Positions 10,001-17,815 of a DNA stretch of 64,000 bases are shown here, piece by piece (the first letter of the stretch is position 1; each line of letters starts with the position of its first letter). The position numbers and the translations under genes were made by a program. The notes beneath the pieces are model-generated. The model was given only the letters and a program-made list of their open reading frames with translations. It was not told where the DNA came from and did no database searches. Origin of the DNA: Echinicola salinicaeni (GTDB taxonomy: Bacteria; Bacteroidota; Bacteroidia; Cytophagales; Cyclobacteriaceae); the NCBI RefSeq assembly GCF_014280965.1, contig NZ_JACODZ010000002.1, positions 124,001-188,000 on the forward strand, written 5' to 3'.

Positions 10001-11148
10001 TGGTTTTTTCCAGATGCCAGGGAACCAATTCTGTTATGGGAGATCGTTTCACTTATAGATAAATTGCGTTGGATCAATTGTATAGGGTCACCATTTGGGT
10101 TGACTACATTTACTCCTGTACTGGTGCCGATCCACATATTGCCATCCTTGGCGAGTTTCAATGAAGCGACCGTCCTATTATAAACACTCGCTCCATCATT
10201 TCTAGGAAGAAACCATTGAATGGCCAGTTGGTTCTTATTCAATAATTTGGGTGGATCAATGATGTTTAGACCGCCATTTCGAGTACCTACCCACATCTTC
10301 CCTTGTTGGTCTTTTTCAAAACAAAGGATGTTTTCATCAGAAAGACCACCTTTGGGAGAGGAAGCGGCCTGTATATTGAGGGTGTCTCCTTTATTGGTAA
10401 TAACTTGAATTCCTTTGTTACCACCAATCCATAAATTTCCCAAATCATCGGCGAAAAGGCTGTTGATAGTTGAAGGGATTTTTCTTGAGTTGACGCGCTG
10501 AAGGGTCTTGGATTTATAGTTTATCTTATTCAGTCCGTTGTCAAATGTCCCCACCCATAAAATGGAATCCCCCTGAAAGGCCAAAGCGTTTACCTGGTTG
10601 GAGGAAAGAGATTGTTTGTTTTCTGCTTGATGAGAAAAAGAATAAAGTACCTTTTCGTGGTCAATGATCTGTAAACCTCCCTGGTAGATGCCAAGGGCTG
10701 TATGTCCATCAGGTGTATTGATAGTGCAATTAACGTTGTCTTCAATAAGTCCGAAGTTTTTTCCCTTCAATTCAAAAAGATCAGTTTTGGGATCATATAT
10801 GCTGAGCCCAGCCCCTGTAGAAAGTAACAGTTGATTGTCTCGGTTCAGCTGGATTTGCTGAATATAATTATCTGCGGGTCCTTTATTGGGGACGTTATTT
10901 CGTTTGCGATAGACAGCGAATTTTTGGCCGTCATATCGATTCAAGCCCTCCAAGGTGGCAATCCAAATAAAGCCTAAGGAATCCTGTTCGATACTATTAA
11001 TATAATTATGGGAAAGTCCAGACTCTACATCCAAGAGGTAAAAGGTGAGCTTGTTTTGATCCTCAAAAATAGATCTTTTTTGGTCTTCCTGAGCAAAGCT
11101 GGCAGTAATGAAACTGAAGGTAAATAGGGTTATTAGGGAAATTTTCAT
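7057..11148 (-). CDS. Hybrid two-component system sensor/regulator (HTCS), PUL 1
   Basis: A 1363-aa one-protein two-component system. In order: signal peptide (MKISLITLFTFSFITASFAQ); two seven-bladed propellers of ligand-sensing repeats (about 30-715; repeated LWIGT-N-GGLN-type motifs); a Y_Y_Y domain (about 725-790); one membrane helix (YLIYFIVLMGLITGG); HisKA with FSHELKTPLT, phosphorylated His near residue 851; HATPase (DNGPGIP, GTGIGLAL); a receiver domain with phospho-acceptor Asp near 1156 (IISDIMMP); and a C-terminal AraC-type HTH (about 1255-1360). The periplasmic part would bind an oligosaccharide and the cytoplasmic HTH would activate the divergent SusCD operon. I start at ATG 11148, since the longer reading lacks a signal peptide at its N-terminus. 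All catalytic residues checked are present. Confidence 0.95.
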   Translation of the reverse strand: MKISLITLFTFSFITASFAQEDQKRSIFEDQNKLTFYLLDVESGLSHNYINSIEQDSLGFIWIATLEGLNRYDGQKFAVYRKRNNVPNKGPADNYIQQIQLNRDNQLLLSTGAGLSIYDPKTDLFELKGKNFGLIEDNVNCTINTPDGHTALGIYQGGLQIIDHEKVLYSFSHQAENKQSLSSNQVNALAFQGDSILWVGTFDNGLNKINYKSKTLQRVNSRKIPSTINSLFADDLGNLWIGGNKGIQVITNKGDTLNIQAASSPKGGLSDENILCFEKDQQGKMWVGTRNGGLNIIDPPKLLNKNQLAIQWFLPRNDGASVYNRTVASLKLAKDGNMWIGTSTGVNVVNPNGDPIQLIQRNLSISETISHNRIGSLASGKNHGIWIGTDGGGLDHYIPQTGQITHYEHQPNQAKSLSNNYILSILEDSKGRVWAGTYQGGLNRLVDPKGEFKKYLQGGQEKGNDVRIIFEGQKGQIWVGTNRGGLYRYHPPIDDFDYVKQLGKIDIRDITEDDLGNLWLATFSNGIIRYNYLTGEQEHFNESTVYGFPSNIIFSIERLKNGDILAGSRYEGLIRLDPDNKTVAVFTEDQGLSNNTINSITVGDDGKIWLGTFRGISFFDPITNEAGNLNAFNNIQQSEFNIGAALTSKAGLIYFGGNKGINVFSPTALKQQTNKYPLIFTGLRLMNKEVNIGNKEEELSISQNIPYLQELKLDHDQSLVSLDFVALKFPNGNDISYAYKLEPFHDQWIETSHIGTANLSNIPPGDYVLKVRAHSNSSHFAENQMAIIISPPFWKTWPAYLIYFIVLMGLITGGMKYYADRLKLKSSLLFEKKQRSLEHELNEERARFFTGFSHELKTPLTLIMAPVEDMLLEAKNTPQKKGLLLVQKNAQYLLEMINKLLEFRKSELDINKLQLKNHYILHPIQQWVEEYQPLAQHRKIALEAKFPHEDFVTAIDLEKLHIIVNNLLSNALKYCRPGDKVSISLQTYTKQYTIKVSDNGPGIPIENQTRIFNWYYQSGATNTSQGTGIGLALTKRLVEEHQGHISLDSQPGMGCTFSVTLPLQKLEADTEMIENSHLPNTTLWSPQLDNQTLPIPKSNLDLKEEKQVVLLIDDNPQILSYLDQLLGESYDLIHAGDGQEGLEKALQYVPDIIISDIMMPVKNGIDLCGELKSKKATTHIPIILLSAKGNVESITSGFGEGADDYLTKPFNGQILQSRIKNLLDAKIRLRDYYLGELADDHKLNDGQKTAISKEKAFLQSLENHILEQLAEQQTDVDTLSQLMGMSRTSLFRKLKALTGKNINQYVRSVKIKRAAYLIKEENLGVAQAAYEIGFSNPKYFRKLFKEQYGFLPSEITSNKKTSN

Positions 11149-11359
11149 CGGTGTACAATCACGATATTTGGACTCAAAAATGCCAATAAAATCGAAAATA
11201 AACATCATTTGGCCATTTTATACCCCATAGTTTGCTGATTTATATCCCCTCTCAATCTAATACAATTCCGAAAATTGCTTAAGTATTTGATGCAATAGGA
11301 AAAGCCTGTTGGGCATCGAAACTTAAATCAAGAATTATAAACAATTAACCTAAAAGAAC

Positions 11360-14300
11360 ATGCCAACAAAATTACAAGCCAAATTATGGCTTTTTTGCAT
11401 GTCATTAGTTTTTCTAATGCTGTGCACAGTGCCTAATGTTTTTGGTCAGCAACAAGTAAATGGCCAAGTTTTCGATGAGAACGGTATTGGACTTCCAGGT
11501 GCGTCTGTACTTGTATTGGGAACTTCCAATGGAACCGTCACCGATTTGGACGGTAATTTTAAATTAGTTATTTCATCAGAAAATCCTGTATTAAAAGTTT
11601 CCTTTATCGGGTATGAGTCACAGGAAATTACTTTGGATGGTAGAAGTGCTATTGAAGTAAATCTTCAGCCAGACATGCAATCTCTCAATGAGGTAGTGGT
11701 AGTGGGCTATGGTGAGCAAAAGAAAGCTACTTTGACCGGTTCTGTTTCCCAAGTAGATGGTAGGGATTTACAAAACAGTCCCCAGCCAAACGTCTCCAAT
11801 TCACTCGCAGGTAGGTTTTCAGGAATTATTGCCAATAACCGGGGTGGAGAGCCAGGGTATGACGGGTCCAGTTTTAATATCCGTGGATTGGCTACTACTG
11901 GCAATAATGATGTATTGGTGGTGATTGATGGTGTCCCAGGACAGATAGGAGGATTGGAGCGTTTGAATCCAAATGATATAGAGAGCGTATCTGTATTGAA
12001 AGATGCATCTGCTGCGATTTATGGTTCCAGAGCTGCCAATGGAGTGATTTTGGTAACTACCAAAAGAGGCCAAGAAGGCAAGCCAGTCATTTCTTATAGC
12101 TTTAACCAAGGCTTTTCCTCACCTACAAGGATGCCGGAGATGGCTGATGCTGTGACTTATGGACAGATTAGGAATGAAATTGCCTATTATAATAACCCAG
12201 ATGGGGGACTCAACCAAATTTATTCCGAGGAGCAATTGGGACTTTTTGGCAATGGCTCGGACCCATTGAATTACCCAAATACAGATTGGGCAGCGGCTGC
12301 GCTGAACAATGTAGCATTACAAAATCAACATAATTTAAGTGTTCGTGGTGGATCAGAATCAGTGAATTATTTTGTGTCGTTGGGTAAAACTGGCCAAAAT
12401 GGTTTATATAAAGATGGAGCAACCCGATACGATCAATATAGCTTTAGGACCAACTTGGATGCAGACATTACTGACAGACTTACTGTAGGTCTTTCCCTAG
12501 CTGGTAGAAAAGAAGATCGTCAATTCCCAACTTCAAGTGCAGGATCGATATTTAGATCTATTTACCGTGCTTATCCTACCGTATCTGCCGTTTATCCAAA
12601 TGGACTGCCTTCTTCAGGTATTGAGAACAGTAATCCTGTGATGATGGCAACTGAAGCAGGCGGTTTAACACAAAATCCGAAATATGTGTTTAACGGGATT
12701 TTGAGGGCCAGTTATGATTTGCCTTTCCTTGAGGGCCTATCTGTGGATGGTTTCTTCTCTGTTGACGAAAGCTCCAATAGAAGCAGGACATTCAGTACAC
12801 CTTATACACTCTATAACTATGATTCAGGTTCGGATGCTTACAATCCAGTAGTAGTAGGAGGAGGTCCTGATCAACAGGCTACACTCTCTGAAGAACATTA
12901 TACCCAATCCATGATGGTATCCAATATCAAACTGAACTTTAAGCATTATTTCGGAGATCATTTTGTGGATGCATTTGTGGGCTATGAACAGAGTGAAAAC
13001 AGAACCCATACCATGGGGGCTTCCCGACTGCATTTTCCGACAACAGAAACACCTGAATTGTCTCAGGGAGGTGCCGCAGCATCCGATTATGACAACTGGG
13101 GTAGCAGCTATAACTATACCCGAAAAAGTTATATTGGTCGTTTAGCCTATAATTTTCAGGAAAAATATCTTGCTGAAGTACAAATGAGGGTAGACGGTTC
13201 TTCTAACTTTCCTTCTGGTGAACGATATGGTTTTTTCCCTTCAGTGTCCGCAGGTTACAGGATTTCAGAAGAAAATTGGTTCCGTAATAATGTAGGATTC
13301 TTCGATGATCTTAAAATAAGGGCATCCTATGGTAAGCTAGGAAATGATAATGTGGGACAATTCCAATATTATGATAACTACTCCTTTAATAACCGTTATG
13401 TGATCGGTGATGAAGTGGTAACAGGGATTGATTTGACAAGATTGGGTAACCCTAATATTACCTGGGAGGTAGCTACCAAAACCGATATTGGATTCAATGC
13501 AGTTTGGTTACAGAACTTTACCACTGAATTTATTTATTTCCGACAAGACAGAAGTAAAATATTGACCACTAGAAATGCTTCTATTCCAGGTACTTCAGGT
13601 ATAGTGAACCCTTATGATGGAGAAACTTTAGTTCCTGCAGAAAATATAGGAGAGGTGAAAAGCCAAGGTATCGAAGCCACTTTAGGTTATAACAACAGCA
13701 AAGGTGAATTTACCTATGGAGTGTCTGGAAACTTTACCTATGCCAAAAATGAATTGTTGTTCATCGATGAAGCAGCAGGGGTGTTGGATTACCAGCGTCA
13801 GACAGGTCGCCCGATGAATACTTATTTACTGTACAACGCCATTGGTATTTTTAGAACCCAAGAGGATTTGGACAACTATCCTCATGTGCCTGGTGCACAG
13901 CTTGGGGACTTGATCTATGAAGATTACGATGGTGATGGGGAAATCACCGCAGATGATATGACCCGTTCCAAATACGGAAATATTCCTCAAATTACTTTTG
14001 GTATGACCCTGCATGCAGAGTATAAGAATTTTGATTTCTCTGCAGTCATCTCAGGACAAAGTCAGGTTAACCAGTATGTACTGCCAGAGTCAGGTACTGT
14101 AGGGAATTTCTATAGCAGCTGGGCAGATAACCGTTGGAGCCCTACCAATACCGAAGGGAGCTTTCCAAGAGTAAGTGAAAGGGCTTCTTCTGCTGTAAGT
14201 GGAGGGCTTTACCGAAATAATTTCTGGTTGAATGATGCCACCTTTGCCAGATTGAAAAATATTCAGATCGGCTATAATCTTCCTCAAAGCTTTTTGGATA

Positions 14301-14455
14301 AGTACTCTCTTGGTAGCCTAAGGGTGTATGCCAATGCATTTAACTTGTTAACCGTTACAGGTGTAAAAGATTATGATCCAGAAGGATCCAGCGAAAGTGG
14401 ACAATTCTACCCGCAGCAAAAGATCATTAACCTGGGTGTAAATATTCAATTTTAA
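11360..14455 (+). CDS. SusC/RagA-type TonB-dependent outer membrane transporter, PUL 1
   Basis: A 1031-aa outer-membrane importer. A signal peptide (to about residue 29, ending FGQQ) is followed by a carboxypeptidase-regulatory-like domain (about 32-115; VFDENGIGLPGASVLVLGT). Next come the SusC hallmark NEVVVVGYGEQKK, a plug domain containing FNIRG and NDIESVSVLKDASAAIYGSRAANGVILVTTK-type signatures, and a 22-strand barrel ending in the family-typical aromatic C-terminus (NLGVNIQF). It has no STN domain, as expected for a transporter controlled by an HTCS rather than by FecI/FecR. It is first in an operon with SusD (11 nt gap), GH30 and GH2, and lies divergent from the HTCS gene. With SusD it forms the pedal-bin importer for oligosaccharides. 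Confidence 0.96.
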   Translation: MPTKLQAKLWLFCMSLVFLMLCTVPNVFGQQQVNGQVFDENGIGLPGASVLVLGTSNGTVTDLDGNFKLVISSENPVLKVSFIGYESQEITLDGRSAIEVNLQPDMQSLNEVVVVGYGEQKKATLTGSVSQVDGRDLQNSPQPNVSNSLAGRFSGIIANNRGGEPGYDGSSFNIRGLATTGNNDVLVVIDGVPGQIGGLERLNPNDIESVSVLKDASAAIYGSRAANGVILVTTKRGQEGKPVISYSFNQGFSSPTRMPEMADAVTYGQIRNEIAYYNNPDGGLNQIYSEEQLGLFGNGSDPLNYPNTDWAAAALNNVALQNQHNLSVRGGSESVNYFVSLGKTGQNGLYKDGATRYDQYSFRTNLDADITDRLTVGLSLAGRKEDRQFPTSSAGSIFRSIYRAYPTVSAVYPNGLPSSGIENSNPVMMATEAGGLTQNPKYVFNGILRASYDLPFLEGLSVDGFFSVDESSNRSRTFSTPYTLYNYDSGSDAYNPVVVGGGPDQQATLSEEHYTQSMMVSNIKLNFKHYFGDHFVDAFVGYEQSENRTHTMGASRLHFPTTETPELSQGGAAASDYDNWGSSYNYTRKSYIGRLAYNFQEKYLAEVQMRVDGSSNFPSGERYGFFPSVSAGYRISEENWFRNNVGFFDDLKIRASYGKLGNDNVGQFQYYDNYSFNNRYVIGDEVVTGIDLTRLGNPNITWEVATKTDIGFNAVWLQNFTTEFIYFRQDRSKILTTRNASIPGTSGIVNPYDGETLVPAENIGEVKSQGIEATLGYNNSKGEFTYGVSGNFTYAKNELLFIDEAAGVLDYQRQTGRPMNTYLLYNAIGIFRTQEDLDNYPHVPGAQLGDLIYEDYDGDGEITADDMTRSKYGNIPQITFGMTLHAEYKNFDFSAVISGQSQVNQYVLPESGTVGNFYSSWADNRWSPTNTEGSFPRVSERASSAVSGGLYRNNFWLNDATFARLKNIQIGYNLPQSFLDKYSLGSLRVYANAFNLLTVTGVKDYDPEGSSESGQFYPQQKIINLGVNIQF

Positions 14456-14466
14456 TTCCGATCGAA

Positions 14467-16167
14467 ATGAAAAGTAACTATATCATCAAACCATTTATGG
14501 TCATTGCACTGATCGGTTCATTACTGGTCGGTTGTAAAGAAGACTTTCTGGACATTGTTCCTACAGACAGGGTCTCCGACGCCTCCATTCTTTCTGATTC
14601 CACTTTGTTTGAAGCCTATGTCATTAATCGTTATTTGGGCACTAGGTTGACCAATAAAGAAGGTGATGCCTATCAGCCAGGATTTGGGCGTGGCTTTGAA
14701 TATGCACTTTGGAGTTCATTGACTGATGAGTCCATTTATAATAATGACGATAATACCTGGTTTATTCAGCAAGGTCAGCTTTCTCCTGAAAACACGGGGA
14801 TTGCCGGTACATTTTGGGGTCGTTCATATCGCAGTATTAGGGAATGTAACTATGCCTTGACCAATATCAGTGAATTAGATATGAGCCAAACAGGTAAAGA
14901 TCGTTTGATTGCAGAATTGAGGTTTATCCGAGCTTTCCGATACCACGACCTTATCCGTAATTACGGAGATGTAGTGATGATGGGGGATCGTGTTCCTGAA
15001 TTAGGAGAAGATTTTACAGACCCATCTTTCTATGATAGAGTGGAAAAGCAAGTCGCGATTGATTATGTAGTGGAAGAGCTTGATGCTGCAGCAGCAGGTT
15101 TGCCATTAGTGAATGATGGGACTTGGCAGGAAGGAAGGGCCACAAGAGGAGCTGCTTTGGCCTTGAAGTCGAGGTTGTTATTGTATGCTGCCAGTCCATT
15201 GTATACAGATGGAAGTAATGATATCCAAAAGTGGCAAGCAGCGGCAAATGCTGCAAAAGCAGTGATGGATTTGCAGCAGTATAGCCTTTACCAAGGAGGT
15301 TACAGTCAGTTATTTCTTACTCCAAACAGTAATGAGGAAATTATTTTTGCCCGCTATTATAATATCAATGCCCGTCATACGGCACTTGAAATTGCCAATG
15401 GTCCAAATGGCTATGATGGCTGGGGGGGGAATGTTCCTTTGCAGAACTTGGTAGATGACTATGAGATGATGGATGGTACTCCTTTTAGTTGGGACAATGA
15501 AGCCCAAGCGAGTGCTCCTTATGAAAATAGAGATCCAAGGTTTTATGAGACCATATTATATAATGGTGCAGATTATCGCGATCGCCAAGTGGAAACTTTC
15601 CTTCCGGGAGGAAGAGATAGCCAGGATGGGCCTTCCAACTGGAATACTACGAAGAGTGGCTACTATTTGAGGAAATTTATCAATGAGGAATTGCCAATTA
15701 GAAATCCTTGGGAAGTAGCAGGGACACAAAACTGGATTTATTTCCGCTACGCTGAAATGCTATTGAATTATGCCGAAGCGCAAAATGAAGCAGTAGGGCC
15801 AGATGCCAGTGTTTATGATGCTGTCAATGCCATCAGAAGCCGTTCTGGTGTAGAAATGCCAGCATTGCCAGTTGGTCTGAGCCAAGATGAAATGAGGGAG
15901 AGAATTCGTCATGAGCGAAGGATTGAGTTGGCTTTTGAAGAGCACCGCTATTATGATGTGAGAAGATGGATGATTGCTGATGAGGAAGAGAATGAGCCTG
16001 CTTATGGTATAAATATCACCAAAGCAGCGGATGGTACACTTAGCTATGAGCGTAAGATAGCCTTGGAAGGCAAAAGTTTTATGGATAGACATTATTGGTT
16101 ACCAATTCCTCGATCAGAGATCTTGGCATCTGATAACCAGCTTGATCAAAACCCTGGTTATAATTAA
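14467..16167 (+). CDS. SusD/RagB-type glycan-binding lipoprotein, PUL 1
   Basis: A 566-aa surface lipoprotein with a lipobox (LLVGC, acylated Cys23) and the SusD-like N-terminal sequence CKEDFLDIVPTDRVSD. Tetratricopeptide-like helices follow (RFIRAFRYHDLIRNYGDVV; GAALALKSRLLLYAASPLYTD), then the C-terminal RagB/SusD motifs (RYAEMLLNYAEAQNEA, RHERRIELAFEEHRYYDVRRW, PIPRSEI, NPGYN). It would cap the preceding SusC and bind the glycan. The length is on the larger side for the family, but all hallmark segments are present. A hairpin with a T-run follows its stop codon, suggesting partial transcription termination before the enzyme genes. Confidence 0.96.
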   Translation: MKSNYIIKPFMVIALIGSLLVGCKEDFLDIVPTDRVSDASILSDSTLFEAYVINRYLGTRLTNKEGDAYQPGFGRGFEYALWSSLTDESIYNNDDNTWFIQQGQLSPENTGIAGTFWGRSYRSIRECNYALTNISELDMSQTGKDRLIAELRFIRAFRYHDLIRNYGDVVMMGDRVPELGEDFTDPSFYDRVEKQVAIDYVVEELDAAAAGLPLVNDGTWQEGRATRGAALALKSRLLLYAASPLYTDGSNDIQKWQAAANAAKAVMDLQQYSLYQGGYSQLFLTPNSNEEIIFARYYNINARHTALEIANGPNGYDGWGGNVPLQNLVDDYEMMDGTPFSWDNEAQASAPYENRDPRFYETILYNGADYRDRQVETFLPGGRDSQDGPSNWNTTKSGYYLRKFINEELPIRNPWEVAGTQNWIYFRYAEMLLNYAEAQNEAVGPDASVYDAVNAIRSRSGVEMPALPVGLSQDEMRERIRHERRIELAFEEHRYYDVRRWMIADEEENEPAYGINITKAADGTLSYERKIALEGKSFMDRHYWLPIPRSEILASDNQLDQNPGYN

Positions 16168-16174
16168 TTTATTC

Positions 16175-16205
16175 GGAAAGAGAAGCCATATTGGTTTCTC
16201 TTTTT
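16175..16205 (+). terminator. Hairpin with T-run between SusD and GH30 (possible intra-operon attenuator)
   Basis: AAAGAGAAGCCA (16177-16188) pairs with TGGTTTCTCTTT (16192-16203), with one G-T position, and a T-run follows. It sits in the 62-bp gap between the SusD stop and the GH30 ATG and overlaps the alternative TTG start at 16191, which argues that TTG is not used. Confidence 0.65.
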
Positions 16206-16229
16206 CCTATTTTCAAGGGAGAAGAATTT

Positions 16230-17801
16230 ATGATGAAAAAAGAGAATTGGAGTCTTTATGCTTGCCTTTTTGCCATAGGCATGATTATCTCTTCTTGCAA
16301 TTCAGAGGGTAGAGAAAAACAAGTAGATCCTGAGCGTAAGGAAGTAGTCAGTATTGACGCAAATACGACAGTTGCCTATCAGAGGGTGGAGCATTTTGGT
16401 GCTTCAGATGCTTGGTCTTGTCAGTTTGTAGGTTTATGGCCGGAGGAGAAAAAAAGAAATATTGCTGAATTGTTATTTAGTCAGCAAAGAGATGAGACAG
16501 GACAACCAAAAGGTATTGGACTGTCCTTATGGCGTTTTAATATTGGCGCAGGAAGTGCTGAGCAAGGAGAACAAAGTGGAATTGGAGATGAATGGCGTAG
16601 AGCAGAATCCTTCCTCAACAGTGATGGGACTTATGATTGGGAAAAGCAGGCTGGACAGGTTTGGTTTGCCCAAGCTGCCCAGGAGTTTGGTGTAGAGCAC
16701 CTGTTGGTATTTCCCAACAGTCCACCAGTCCAGATGACACGAACAGGTAAGGCCTATGCAGAAAATGGTCAATCCAATTTGGATTTTGAAAATTATGATG
16801 ACTTTGGTGAATACCTGACCAATGTGATCAAAGGCCTGCAGGAAAAAGGCCTGAAGGTAGATTATATCAGTCCGGTCAATGAGCCACAATGGGACTGGTC
16901 GGATGGTGGCCAGGAAGGTACACCGTTTTGGAATAATGAAATAGCAGGAATTGCCAGGGCCTTAAATGATGCATTGGCGGCTGAAAATTTGGAAACCAAG
17001 ATTGATATAGCTGAAGCAGGAAAAATCAATTATTTGTATGAGCAAGCAGATAAAGAAGGTAGAGGGCAACAAGTAGCTGACTTTTTTGATGCTTCTTCCA
17101 AGAATTATATTGGGGATTTAAGCCATATGGGCAATGCTATTTCTGGGCATAGTTATTTTACTACTTCTCCTTATGAAGTGGCTGTACAGCTTAGAAATAA
17201 GGTAAAGACTGCATTGGAAGGAATGGAGGGCAGGAACTTTTGGATGAGTGAATACTGCATTTTAGGTGATAATGCTGGGGAAATTAATGGCTCTGGTAGG
17301 GATTTGGGCATTGATCCTGCCTTGTACATGGCCAGGGTGATTCATAACGACCTTACTGTATCCAATGCAAGTGCCTGGCATTGGTGGTTGGGGGTTTCAC
17401 CTTATGATTATAAAGATGGCTTGGTATATATCGACTATCAAAAGCAAGATGGTAACTATTATGAAAGCAAAATGCTATGGGCACTTGGAAATTATAGCTT
17501 TTTTATCCGTCCGGGTTATCAAAGGATTGAAACTACCATTGCCGGAAGGTCCAACCAATCTCCTGATTTGTTAGTGTCTGCCTATCAACATCCAGACAAA
17601 GAGGAGGTAGTCTATGTTATCATCAATTCGGCCAATAAGGAAGCTGATGTGGCCCTGACCCTTGATGGTTCAGTCCTAGAGGATCCAAAATATTATATTA
17701 CCAATAAGGACATGGATTTGACCCCAGTAGAACAGGAAGAGCAATCCGGTAAATTGCTTATTCCTGCTAGGTCAATCATGACTATTGTTTCTAAACCCTA
17801 A
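16230..17801 (+). CDS. GH30-family glycoside hydrolase lipoprotein (endo-beta-1,6-galactanase-like)
   Basis: A 523-aa lipoprotein: MMKKENW, a hydrophobic stretch and lipobox ISSC (Cys23). The body is a TIM barrel flanked by a beta-sandwich typical of family GH30. The acid/base is Glu218 in SPVNEPQWDW and the nucleophile is Glu341 in FWMSEYCILG. FGASDAWSCQ near the start and the NSPP-x-QMT-TG stretch match the GH30 endo-beta-1,6-galactanase-like subgroup more than glucosylceramidase. The likely substrate is a beta-1,6-linked galactan such as arabinogalactan side chains (inference). It lies in the SusCD operon, 14 nt before a GH2 gene. Start ATG 16230 is preceded by AGGGAGAAGAA, an unusually good ribosome site for this phylum. 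Confidence 0.88.
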   Translation: MMKKENWSLYACLFAIGMIISSCNSEGREKQVDPERKEVVSIDANTTVAYQRVEHFGASDAWSCQFVGLWPEEKKRNIAELLFSQQRDETGQPKGIGLSLWRFNIGAGSAEQGEQSGIGDEWRRAESFLNSDGTYDWEKQAGQVWFAQAAQEFGVEHLLVFPNSPPVQMTRTGKAYAENGQSNLDFENYDDFGEYLTNVIKGLQEKGLKVDYISPVNEPQWDWSDGGQEGTPFWNNEIAGIARALNDALAAENLETKIDIAEAGKINYLYEQADKEGRGQQVADFFDASSKNYIGDLSHMGNAISGHSYFTTSPYEVAVQLRNKVKTALEGMEGRNFWMSEYCILGDNAGEINGSGRDLGIDPALYMARVIHNDLTVSNASAWHWWLGVSPYDYKDGLVYIDYQKQDGNYYESKMLWALGNYSFFIRPGYQRIETTIAGRSNQSPDLLVSAYQHPDKEEVVYVIINSANKEADVALTLDGSVLEDPKYYITNKDMDLTPVEQEEQSGKLLIPARSIMTIVSKP

Positions 17802-17815
17802 AACTCATTGTAACC

